The notes under the pieces: generated by a model
Told to the model about the DNA's origin: nothing
The model's database searches: none
The model's input: the letters and a program-made list of their open reading frames with translations, nothing else
In this document: positions 1 through 5,235 of the stretch, one piece after another
Layout: each line of letters starts with the position of its first letter
Position numbering within the stretch: position 1 is the stretch's first letter
Origin: Planctomycetota bacterium
GTDB taxonomy: Bacteria; Planctomycetota; SZUA-567; JAFGNG01
DNA length: 8,561 nucleotides
Direction of reading: 5' to 3'
Assembly (NCBI GenBank): GCA_016927125.1
Contig: JAFGNG010000113.1
Location: 1 to 8,561, forward strand
Translations under genes and position numbers: made by a program

Positions 1-344
1 ATATTGCCTTGGCCGAGAACGCGGAGGTTCTGCTGATTGCCCCGGCCACGGCGAATTGCATCGCCAAACTGGCGCTGGGCCTGGCGGATGACCTCCTGTC
101 TGCCATCGCGATGGCGACCCGTTCGCCCATCCTGATAGCCCCGGCGATGAATGACGGCATGTACACCCACCCGGCCACCCAGGCGAATATCGCCACCCTT
201 GAACAGCGAGGGGTAACCTTCATCGGGCCGGAAGAGGGGCGCCTCGCCAGCGGCAAGGTTGGCAGAGGGCGCATGTCTGAACCGGATACAGTCTGCCGCG
301 CGGTTGCCGCAACGCTGACGGGAGACGAGAATGCGCTCTGCTGA
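1..344 (+). CDS. coaC: Phosphopantothenoylcysteine decarboxylase (CoaC domain), 5' end missing
   Basis: This is the C-terminal part of the flavoprotein that decarboxylates phosphopantothenoylcysteine to phosphopantetheine, the third step from pantothenate to coenzyme A. The frame is open from base 3, so the gene begins before the window. Visible motifs are APATANCIAKLALGLADDLL, the substrate-recognition stretch APAMNDGMY (PxMNxxMY signature) and the clamp loop GRLASGKVGRGRM. In E. coli Dfp the equivalent loop reads ACGDIGPGRM with a catalytic Cys; here that position is Ser (codon 249-251). In most bacteria CoaC and CoaB are one fused protein. Here the CoaC frame stops at 342-344 and CoaB restarts in another frame at 331, so they are separate polypeptides. 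Family assignment is very secure; the effect of the Ser is not known. Confidence 0.93.
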   Translation, partial: IALAENAEVLLIAPATANCIAKLALGLADDLLSAIAMATRSPILIAPAMNDGMYTHPATQANIATLEQRGVTFIGPEEGRLASGKVGRGRMSEPDTVCRAVAATLTGDENALC

Positions 345-1029
345 AGAGGTCCGGCAAGAGGTTTGCGCTGTCCTCGCAGCCTACCCGCCCCCGGCCGCAG
401 GGCAGTTAAGGTTCCTGATCACTGCCGGCCCGACCTATGAAGATCTCGACGCGGTGCGTTATCTTGGCAACCGCTCCACCGGGCGGATGGGGTTTGCCGT
501 GGCCGAGGCCGCGCTCAAGGCAGGGCACCAGGTTTTACTGGTGGTCGGCCCGACGCCGGTGCCGCCGCCTGAGGAAGCCGTAACGGTGAAAGTCCGCAGC
601 GCCCAGGAAATGGCAGCGGCAGTCCTTGCCGCCCTCGCGTGGAGCCAGGTTTTGGTAATGAGCGCGGCCGTGGCGGATTATCGCCCGGAAAAATATACTG
701 ACGGCAAGATCCATAAAACCAAAGACGAATTGGTGATCCGCTGCGTCCGTACCCCGGACATCCTGGCAAGCGTTAACCGGCAAAAGAATAAGCCGGTCAT
801 TATCGGCTTTTCTCTGGAGCCGGAAGTTGATCAGGAGATGGCCGAGGCCAAGCGCGCCACCAAGGGGATGGATATTATCGCCGCCAACACCACCGCTTCC
901 TTTGGCGAAAGCTTTAGCGACGCGGTGGTGCTCGAAGACGGCCGGGAAGTGTTTACGCCCGGAAATACCAAGGAAGAACTCGCCCGGTACCTGGTCGCGC
1001 GCGCCGAGGAACTTGCTAAGAAAAGATAA
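331..1029 (+). CDS. coaB: Phosphopantothenate-cysteine ligase (CoaB), stand-alone
   Basis: This protein joins phosphopantothenate to cysteine using a nucleotide triphosphate (CTP in most bacteria), the step just before CoaC, in the cytoplasm. It is 232 aa, the size of a CoaB domain alone. Visible motifs are TAGPT (31-35), NRSTGRMG (47-54; its Asn matches the catalytic Asn of E. coli CoaBC), SAAVADYRP (111-119), the lysine-bearing KIHK (126-129; KIKK in E. coli), GFSLE (159-163) and DIIAAN (181-186). The ATG at 331 lies inside the end of coaC with a 14-nt overlap. A GGGAG at 320-324 sits 6 nt upstream, so translational coupling with coaC is likely. The clean Shine-Dalgarno sequence and start suggest a genuine split rather than a frameshift of a fused gene. 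Confidence 0.96.
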   Translation: MRSAEEVRQEVCAVLAAYPPPAAGQLRFLITAGPTYEDLDAVRYLGNRSTGRMGFAVAEAALKAGHQVLLVVGPTPVPPPEEAVTVKVRSAQEMAAAVLAALAWSQVLVMSAAVADYRPEKYTDGKIHKTKDELVIRCVRTPDILASVNRQKNKPVIIGFSLEPEVDQEMAEAKRATKGMDIIAANTTASFGESFSDAVVLEDGREVFTPGNTKEELARYLVARAEELAKKR

Positions 1030-1074
1030 TTACGAAAGCTTCTGCCTGGAAAATTCTTACTACAGGAATTAACT

Positions 1075-1527
1075 ATGAAACAGACCACCCTGAGAATCAA
1101 GCGCAAGCCCGGCACCGAGGATGTGCCGCTGCCGGTTTACCAGTCGGAATCGGCCTCCGGCATGGATGTCTGCGCCGCGGTCGGGGAGCCGTTGACGCTG
1201 AATCCCAATGAAATTGTGCTGGTCCCGACCGGGTTGTTCATTGCGGTGCCGCACGGCTACGAGGTGCAGGTGCGCCCCCGTAGCGGCCTGTCCTTGAAGC
1301 ACGGCATCACCGTGGTCAACGCCCCCGGCACCATTGACGCGGACTATCGCGGCGAGGTTGGCATTATTCTCGGCAATATCTCCTCCGAACCCTTTACCAT
1401 TACCCGCGGGATGCGGATCGCCCAACTGGTTTTGCAGGAGGTGGTGCGCGCGGACACCGAGGTCGTCGAAGAGCTTGACGAAACTGTCCGAGGCGCGGGC
1501 GGCTTCGGCAGTTCCGGTTTACATTGA
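1075..1527 (+). CDS. dut: Deoxyuridine 5'-triphosphate nucleotidohydrolase (dUTPase)
   Basis: Trimeric dUTPase hydrolyses dUTP to dUMP and pyrophosphate, keeping uracil out of DNA and feeding dTMP synthesis. The 150-aa length is typical. All five family motifs are present in order: I SASGMDVCA (26-34, with the Mg-site Asp31), II RPRSGL (67-72), III GTIDADYRGEVGI (85-97, with catalytic Asp88 and Tyr91), IV RGMRIAQLVL (111-120) and V RGAGGFGSSG (139-148), the P-loop-like tail that closes over the active site. The start is the ATG at 1075, with AGGA at 1064-1067 seven nt upstream. It lies 45 bp after coaB on the same strand and is probably cotranscribed; in E. coli dut is likewise next to coaBC (dfp). 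No key residue is missing. Confidence 0.97.
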   Translation: MKQTTLRIKRKPGTEDVPLPVYQSESASGMDVCAAVGEPLTLNPNEIVLVPTGLFIAVPHGYEVQVRPRSGLSLKHGITVVNAPGTIDADYRGEVGIILGNISSEPFTITRGMRIAQLVLQEVVRADTEVVEELDETVRGAGGFGSSGLH

Positions 1528-1658
1528 TTGGGATAACCCATAGAGCAGTTTGTTCACGTTGTGGCACAGGCACTCCTGCCTGTGATTTCCCCCGGTTAGA
1601 GAACCGGGGCCACCTGTAAGTAGCTTGATTGCTATAACCTATTTAGGATTATCCCAAT
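1527..1658 (+). promoter_or_regulatory. 10-bp inverted repeat flanking the dut-uppP gap; may mask the uppP start
   Basis: ATTGGGATAA at 1527-1536, starting on the last base of the dut stop codon, is the exact reverse complement of TTATCCCAAT at 1649-1658. The right arm covers the first two bases of the uppP ATG (1657-1659) and adjoins its Shine-Dalgarno AGGA (1645-1648). The GTGG-type repeat sits in the loop. In an RNA reading through from dut, the arms could pair and hide the uppP ribosome-binding region. The pairing is seen directly; the regulatory role is inferred. Confidence 0.4.
1561..1613 (+). repeat. GTGG-family REPIN-like double hairpin, intact copy (53 bp)
   Basis: The element reads GTGG, then an 8-bp hairpin CACAGGCA / TGCCTGTG with loop CTCC (1565-1584), a 5-nt linker (1585-1589), an 8-bp hairpin CCCCGGTT / AACCGGGG with loop AGAG (1590-1609), then CCAC, which pairs with GTGG. 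Both stems are perfect. GT(A/G)G next to a hairpin, in an inverted pair, is the layout of REP doublets (REPIN/BIME). A diverged copy in the opposite orientation lies at 6485-6576. The element separates dut from uppP; as there is no T-run after it, it is not an obvious intrinsic terminator. Confidence 0.75.
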
Positions 1659-2466
1659 GCCGCCAGAAGTGCCGGATCCCGAGCAACTCTCGTACCTCTC
1701 CGCCATCATCCTTGGCCTCATCCAGGGCTTGACCGAGTTCCTGCCGGTTTCCTCGAGCGGGCACCTGGCCTTGGCGAACCACCTCGAGATCTGCGATCCG
1801 GAAACGCATACCGCCGCCTTTGATATCCTGCTCCACCTCGCCACCCTGCTGGTAGTCCTGAAGGTTTTCTGGCGTGACATTCGCCGTGTCCTCGAAGCGG
1901 ACCGGATCGTCATCCAGTATCTCGCGATCGGCACTGTCCCCGCGCTCCTGGTAGGCTTCTTCCTGCGGGATCTGATCCTCATTAACCTTCGCGAAAGCCC
2001 GATGGCGGTTTCCATCGCCCTGCTGGTTACGGCTGGCTTCCTCTTTGCCTGCGATCGGCGGCGCGACGGCCACAAGCACATGGCGAGGCTCGGTAACGGT
2101 GGGTCTTTTAGCGTTGGTCTGGCACAGGCACTGGCGTTGGTGCCCGGCGTTTCCCGCAGCGGCATGAGCATCACCGCCGGGGTAATGGCCGGGCTGTCGC
2201 GCGAAGAAGCCTTCCGCTTCTCCTTCCTCTTGCTGATTCCCGCCTTACTGGCCGCTACCGCGCACAGCCTGGTTTTCGACAGCGGCAGTTGGGACAGCCT
2301 CCCTCTCGGCCCTTCGATCGCAGGCGTAGTCGCTGCTATTGTAAGCGGTTATATTGCCCTCATGATCCTCCGGAAGATGGTGGTCCAGAAACGCCTGATC
2401 ATCTTCGCCATCTACTGCACCCTCTTGGGCCTTAGCGGGCTCGTCTACTTCGGGTTGATTAAGTAA
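1657..2466 (+). CDS. uppP: Undecaprenyl-diphosphatase (UppP/BacA)
   Basis: This integral membrane phosphatase converts undecaprenyl diphosphate to the monophosphate, recycling the lipid carrier for peptidoglycan and other envelope polymers; extra copies give bacitracin resistance. At 269 aa it is of normal family length and hydrophobic throughout. The first signature is at residues 23-36, QGLTEFLPVSSSGH, carrying the (E/Q)xxxE acidic site (Glu27), the conserved serines and His36. The second is PGVSRSGMS (163-171), with the conserved Arg167. FDILLHLATL (55-64) is the usual helix after the first site. The start is the ATG at 1657, with AGGA at 1645-1648. No other envelope gene adjoins it. A short degenerate copy of its last 30 bp occurs downstream at 2716-2744. 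Confidence 0.96.
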   Translation: MPPEVPDPEQLSYLSAIILGLIQGLTEFLPVSSSGHLALANHLEICDPETHTAAFDILLHLATLLVVLKVFWRDIRRVLEADRIVIQYLAIGTVPALLVGFFLRDLILINLRESPMAVSIALLVTAGFLFACDRRRDGHKHMARLGNGGSFSVGLAQALALVPGVSRSGMSITAGVMAGLSREEAFRFSFLLLIPALLAATAHSLVFDSGSWDSLPLGPSIAGVVAAIVSGYIALMILRKMVVQKRLIIFAIYCTLLGLSGLVYFGLIK

Positions 2467-2481
2467 AAATATTATGGCATG

Positions 2482-2505
2482 GTAGGGGCACAGCGTGCTG
2501 TGCCC
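2482..2505 (+). repeat. Solo GTAG-family REP hairpin
   Basis: GTAG is followed by the 8-bp stem GGGCACAG / CTGTGCCC with loop CGTG. It matches one half of the two 71-bp elements at 3476-3546 and 6272-6342, but no inverted partner follows. It begins 16 nt after the uppP stop codon, the usual position of REP singlets, and could influence uppP mRNA 3'-end stability. Confidence 0.7.
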
Positions 2506-2546
2506 TTTGGGGAATCGTTGATTAACTAACAATTACTTTAGGATGG

Positions 2547-2718
2547 CTCACCCGCCTTGCGGGTGAGTGGCGAAGCCACAAGAAGCAGGCAGGCAATGTT
2601 ATTTGCTATAACTAATTATTTTGAAGGTTGTTTTGCTTCCTGCAGCCTTTCGCCTTCGCCAAGGCTTCGGCGAACAAGACGGCTGCGTACCCGGCATGCG
2701 GGTGCGCCACCCGGTGGC
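2547..2718. repeat. Cluster of unrelated short hairpins
   Basis: Several palindromes follow each other. CTCACCCGC / GCGGGTGAG has a CTT loop (2547-2567). GTGGC / GCCAC has a GAA loop (2567-2579). GCAGCC (2642-2647) pairs with GGCTGC (2681-2686) around TTCGCC (2649-2654) / GGCGAA (2669-2674). ACCCG / CGGGT lies at 2689-2703, and GCCAC / GTGGC around CCG at 2706-2718, abutting the uppP-tail copy. All stems are perfect. They do not match the REP families here; they may be fragments of other dispersed repeats. There is no T-run, so they are unlikely to be intrinsic terminators. Confidence 0.5.
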
Positions 2719-2744
2719 CTGGTCTATTTCGGTTGATTAGGTAA
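2716..2744 (+). pseudogene. Degenerate duplicate of the last 30 bp of uppP
   Basis: This stretch aligns with 2437-2466, the end of uppP, at about 25 of 30 columns, with one 1-nt gap. Its first six codons read GLVYFG, as in UppP, and then the 1-nt loss gives a TGA stop where UppP continues LIK. Homology does not extend upstream, where a hairpin abuts it. It is a duplicated scrap, not a gene. Confidence 0.6.
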
Positions 2745-2777
2745 GATCACAAACCTATCTAAATAATTAGATATTCC

Positions 2778-2808
2778 TTGTCAGAGATTATTTATTTTTT
2801 ATAATCTC
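2778..2808 (+). promoter_or_regulatory. Sigma70-type promoter with embedded inverted repeat, for the small membrane genes
   Basis: TTGTCA (2778-2783) and a perfect TATAAT (2800-2805) are 16 bp apart, close to the housekeeping consensus, and would start transcription near 2812, about 67 nt before the ATG at 2879. GAGATTAT (2784-2791) and ATAATCTC (2801-2808) form an exact 8-bp inverted repeat with a 9-nt AT spacer. One arm fills the start of the spacer and the other overlaps the -10. That layout suits a dimeric repressor operator, although chance is possible in AT-rich DNA. Confidence 0.6.
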
Positions 2809-2878
2809 AGCATGTAGTTATGTCATGGCAGAACCCAAACAACCAATTAAACAAACAATTAGGAAAAGGGAGGGTGTG

Positions 2879-3076
2879 ATGGGGATTAACATCATTGGAT
2901 TTATTCTAATTGTTTTAGGCATTGTTATTGTGGGATTAGAGTTAAGTGGGATCTCGTATCATGCCATGCTTCTTATAGGCGCAGCCTTTAACACTGCTTG
3001 GATACTTCTTGGTTGTGGCACAATTTTATTAGCGAGTGCGGCTATAGCAAAAGCGATAGCTTCTAAAAAAGCTTAA
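2879..3076 (+). CDS. Small two-helix membrane protein, function unknown
   Basis: I do not recognise a family. The protein has 65 aa, with two predicted membrane helices (about 4-22 and 38-58), a short middle loop and a basic tail ending ASKKA. I chose the ATG at 2879 because GGAGG (2869-2873) lies 5 nt upstream and the protein then opens directly into helix 1. An in-frame ATG at 2825 would add 18 residues but has no visible ribosome-binding site. Helix 2 ends GTILLASAAIAKAI, which closely resembles GSVLLASAAFAEAI in the next gene, so the two are paralogues. The promoter at 2778-2805 fits this gene. Codon and base use are much more AT-rich than in uppP or der. It could be a structural membrane peptide, a holin-like or stress protein; nothing in the sequence decides this. 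Confidence 0.7.
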   Translation: MGINIIGFILIVLGIVIVGLELSGISYHAMLLIGAAFNTAWILLGCGTILLASAAIAKAIASKKA

Positions 3077-3169
3077 AAGGACAATTAATATTCATATTGC
3101 CAATGGTCTTTAACTCCATTCTTTTATTGCCATAACGCTGTAAACTTAACCAATCAGAAGGGGCAGGAT

Positions 3170-3421
3170 ATGTTTACTAGAAGCGCTGGAAGTCTTGGAA
3201 CCTTCATGATAATCGTCGGCATGATCATAGCTGTGATTACCCTTTTCATAGGATCATCTAGTGGCAGCCCAATTAATATTCGTGCGATGAGCGCGGTTAA
3301 CCTTTACACCGTACTTATCATCTCTGGCTCAGTTTTATTAGCCTCCGCGGCTTTTGCGGAAGCCATAGTTAATAGAAGAGAGGAAAAGATAGCAGAAGAG
3401 AATAAGCAGCATTATTTGTAA
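3170..3421 (+). CDS. Small two-helix membrane protein, paralogue of the preceding gene
   Basis: The product has 83 aa with two predicted membrane helices (about 9-28 and 45-66), a polar loop between them (SSSGSPINIRAMSA) and a charged C-terminal tail NRREEKIAEENKQHYL that its neighbour lacks. AAGGGG (3158-3163) lies 6 nt before the ATG. The second helix shares the LLASAA(I/F)A(K/E)AI pattern with the 65-aa protein 93 bp upstream, and both first helices are short I/V/G-rich segments, which points to an old tandem duplication. No separate strong promoter is evident in the gap, so cotranscription from the 2778 promoter is likely. Both termini would lie on the same side of the membrane. The function is unknown. 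Confidence 0.7.
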   Translation: MFTRSAGSLGTFMIIVGMIIAVITLFIGSSSGSPINIRAMSAVNLYTVLIISGSVLLASAAFAEAIVNRREEKIAEENKQHYL

Positions 3422-3441
3422 TCCTCAGGTTCTCTGATTAC
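3418..3441. repeat. Short hairpin over the stop codon containing a dispersed 14-mer
   Basis: GTAATC (3418-3423, containing the TAA stop) pairs with GATTAC (3436-3441) around a 12-nt loop. The loop and right arm contain CAGGTTCTCTGATT (3426-3439), which recurs exactly at 6491-6504 inside the diverged GTGG-family element. It is probably a fragment of that repeat family. The 6-bp AT-containing stem is too weak to call a terminator. Confidence 0.45.
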
Positions 3442-3475
3442 TTTCAACCAGTTAACCAAAGGCGATGAAGGTAAG

Positions 3476-3546
3476 GTAGGGGCATGGCGCGCCGTGCCCA
3501 TGAAAAATAAAAGGTGTTACCCGGGCACAGCACGCTGTGCCCCTAC
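3476..3546 (+). repeat. GTAG-family REPIN-like double hairpin, copy 1 (71 bp)
   Basis: GTAG is followed by hairpin GGGCATGG / CCGTGCCC (one T-G pair, loop CGCG, 3480-3499), a 23-nt linker (3500-3522), hairpin GGGCACAG / CTGTGCCC (loop CACG, 3523-3542) and CTAC, which pairs with GTAG. Copy 2 at 6272-6342 has the same length and linker length in the opposite orientation. The GTAG tetranucleotide beside a hairpin is the mark recognised by TnpA-REP (RAYT) transposases in enterobacteria and pseudomonads. It lies between the small membrane genes and the der promoter. Confidence 0.8.
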
Positions 3547-3609
3547 AGGGACTGCGCTGCATAAGTCTCATAAAACCACCACTCTTTCCCGGAAATTCCG
3601 TGAATTCCC

Positions 3610-3636
3610 TTGTTTATTGGGAAATCCCCTTATAAT
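3610..3636 (+). promoter_or_regulatory. Possible promoter of der
   Basis: A perfect TATAAT (3631-3636) is preceded 15 bp upstream by TTGTTT (3610-3615), giving a leader of about 57 nt to the der ATG. The spacing is short and the -35 is imperfect, so the -10 is the main support. Small palindromes lie just upstream (CGGAA A TTCCG, 3590-3600) and over the -35 (AATTCCC 3603-3609 with GGGAAAT 3619-3625, one mismatch), but no regulator can be named. Confidence 0.45.
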
Positions 3637-3699
3637 ACCAATTCGCTTTTTGATTTGAATGCATTAACTAAGTACTTAACCAGCAAGGAAATAAAAAAA

Positions 3700-5034
3700 A
3701 TGCCGCGCGCGTGTGTCGCAATTATTGGCCGTCCGAATGTGGGCAAGAGCACCCTCTTTAACCATATTGTGGGCCACCGGATCTCGATTGAAGACCCCAC
3801 CAGCGGCGTCACCCGCGACCGCGTGCTCCATCCCGTGACCGCCTCCAACCGCACCTTCGACCTGATTGACACCGGCGGCATCGGCATGGTCGACCGCCTG
3901 GATCTCTCCGAGGACGTGGAGAACCAGATCACCATTGCTATCCAAGAAGCGGATGTACTGATCTTCCTGGTGGACTGCCGCGACGGCATTGCCCCGCTGG
4001 ATGAAACTGTGGCCGCGCGCCTCCGGACCGTAGGCAAACCCATAATTCTCGCCGCCAACAAAGCCGATACCGATACCATCGAGGTAGAGGCGCACGCCTT
4101 TCACAGCCTCGGCATGGGCGAGGTGCTCCCGGTCAGCGCCCACCAGGGCCGCGGCATCAAGGAACTGCTGTCAAAGGTGGTGAAACTCCTCCCGCCGGAG
4201 GTGCAGGAGCTGGAATACGAGGGCGATGTGCTCAAGATCGCCTTTGTCGGCAAGCGCAACACCGGCAAGAGCAGCATTATCAACCGGTTAGCGGGAACCC
4301 CCCGGGTAATTGTCTCTGACAAGCCCGGCACCACCCGCGACTCCGTGGATGTGCTCTTCGAGCGCGACGGCACCCGGTTTGTAGCGATTGATACGGCGGG
4401 GCTGCGCAAACGCGGCAAAATGGACGATTCCATCGAGTTTTACGGCCAGGTCCGCAGCGAGCGGGCAGTCAGCCGCGCCGAGGTGGTGGTCTTCATGATT
4501 GATGCCTCGGTCCCGATCAGCAAGGTGGACAAGCGCATCGGCCGCCTCATTATCGATGAGTGCAAGCCCTGTGTGATAGCCATCAACAAGTGGGACCTCG
4601 CCAAGGAAGCCAAGCCGGGGATCACCCCGGAGGCCTACCACGAATACCTCGTCAAAGAGCTGCCCGCGCTCTACTTTGCCCCCATTGCCGCCACCAGCGC
4701 GCTCACCGGCGAGAATGTCTGGGGTTTGATCAAGCTGGCGCAAGACCTCTACGCGCAGGCCTCGAAGAAGGTCACAACCGGCCGCCTCAATAACGCCTTG
4801 CAGGAAGCCTATAACAAGCGCCGCCCCAAGGCGGTTAAAAACAAGATGTTTAAAATCTATTACGGCACCCAGTTGGAGACCAACCCGCCGAGTTTTGTAA
4901 TCTTCTGCAACGAGCCCAGATTGGTGACGGATCAATATACCAGGTATCTCACCGGACAACTCCGTACCAGCCTTGGATTTGAGGAAATCCCGCTCAACAT
5001 CGAGTACCGCAGCAGCCACGAGCGCAAGGAATAA
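3700..5034 (+). CDS. der: Ribosome-assembly GTPase Der (EngA)
   Basis: Der is an essential double GTPase that helps assemble the 50S ribosomal subunit. The 444-aa length is normal. GTPase domain 1 shows GRPNVGKS (10-17), DTGG (57-60) and NKAD (120-123), followed by SAH. Domain 2 shows GKRNTGKS (184-191), DTAG (231-234) and NKWD (296-299), followed by TSA. A KH-like RNA-binding domain fills about 350-440. The second P-loop differs from the common GRPNVGKS but keeps the essential GK(S). The ATG at 3700 is chosen because AAGGAA (3685-3690) lies 9 nt upstream and domain 1 begins at once; a TTG at 3610 would add 30 unrelated residues and overlaps the promoter. It appears to be transcribed alone, ending before a weak terminator-like hairpin at 5093-5115. 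Confidence 0.97.
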   Translation: MPRACVAIIGRPNVGKSTLFNHIVGHRISIEDPTSGVTRDRVLHPVTASNRTFDLIDTGGIGMVDRLDLSEDVENQITIAIQEADVLIFLVDCRDGIAPLDETVAARLRTVGKPIILAANKADTDTIEVEAHAFHSLGMGEVLPVSAHQGRGIKELLSKVVKLLPPEVQELEYEGDVLKIAFVGKRNTGKSSIINRLAGTPRVIVSDKPGTTRDSVDVLFERDGTRFVAIDTAGLRKRGKMDDSIEFYGQVRSERAVSRAEVVVFMIDASVPISKVDKRIGRLIIDECKPCVIAINKWDLAKEAKPGITPEAYHEYLVKELPALYFAPIAATSALTGENVWGLIKLAQDLYAQASKKVTTGRLNNALQEAYNKRRPKAVKNKMFKIYYGTQLETNPPSFVIFCNEPRLVTDQYTRYLTGQLRTSLGFEEIPLNIEYRSSHERKE

Positions 5035-5092
5035 CATTTCTCCTGCAGCCAAGAAAACCACCACAAAAAACACTTTATCCGTGTACCCAAAA

Positions 5093-5115
5093 CAAGGCTT
5101 TCACCTTGCGTTTTT
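5093..5115 (+). terminator. Weak intrinsic terminator candidate after der
   Basis: CAAGG / CCTTG around a 6-nt loop (5093-5108) is followed, after CG, by five T residues (5111-5115), 59 bp after the der stop. The stem is only 5 bp, though nearby A and T runs may extend it. The position is right and the strength marginal. Confidence 0.4.
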
Positions 5116-5235
5116 GTCAAGATCAGTTATATTGTCTTAGGAGTAATAGCGGGGACGCATTGACAGACCCAACGCTCCCCATTGCAACCACCAGAAAATT
5201 AAAAATTTAATTATATTAAATTCAAGGAGATAATT

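Larger units (their letters stand above)
2467..2878. other. Gene-free, hairpin-rich stretch between uppP and the small membrane genes
   Basis: There is no convincing coding sequence in these 412 bp. In order it holds the solo REP hairpin (2482-2505), a cluster of perfect short hairpins (2547-2718), a degenerate copy of the uppP 3' end (2716-2744) and a promoter with an embedded inverted repeat (2778-2808). The left two-thirds is made of GC-rich palindromic pieces and the rest is strongly AT-rich, as if repeat DNA had accumulated between uppP and the next transcription unit. Confidence 0.7.

Noticed and set aside
3610..3699. Upstream TTG start for der
   Set aside because: It would add 30 residues with no family match and overlap the likely promoter; the ATG at 3700 has a good Shine-Dalgarno sequence.
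4288..5073. 261-codon open frame on the minus strand
   Set aside because: It lies almost entirely antisense to der, whose motifs are intact; GC-rich coding DNA often leaves the opposite strand open, and its translation shows no recognisable domain.
5144..5235. TTGACA at 5160-5165 and a GGGGACG...CGCTCCCC palindrome before the URO-D-family gene
   Set aside because: No -10 lies at the right distance from TTGACA, and the palindrome is imperfect with a long loop; neither is strong enough to call.
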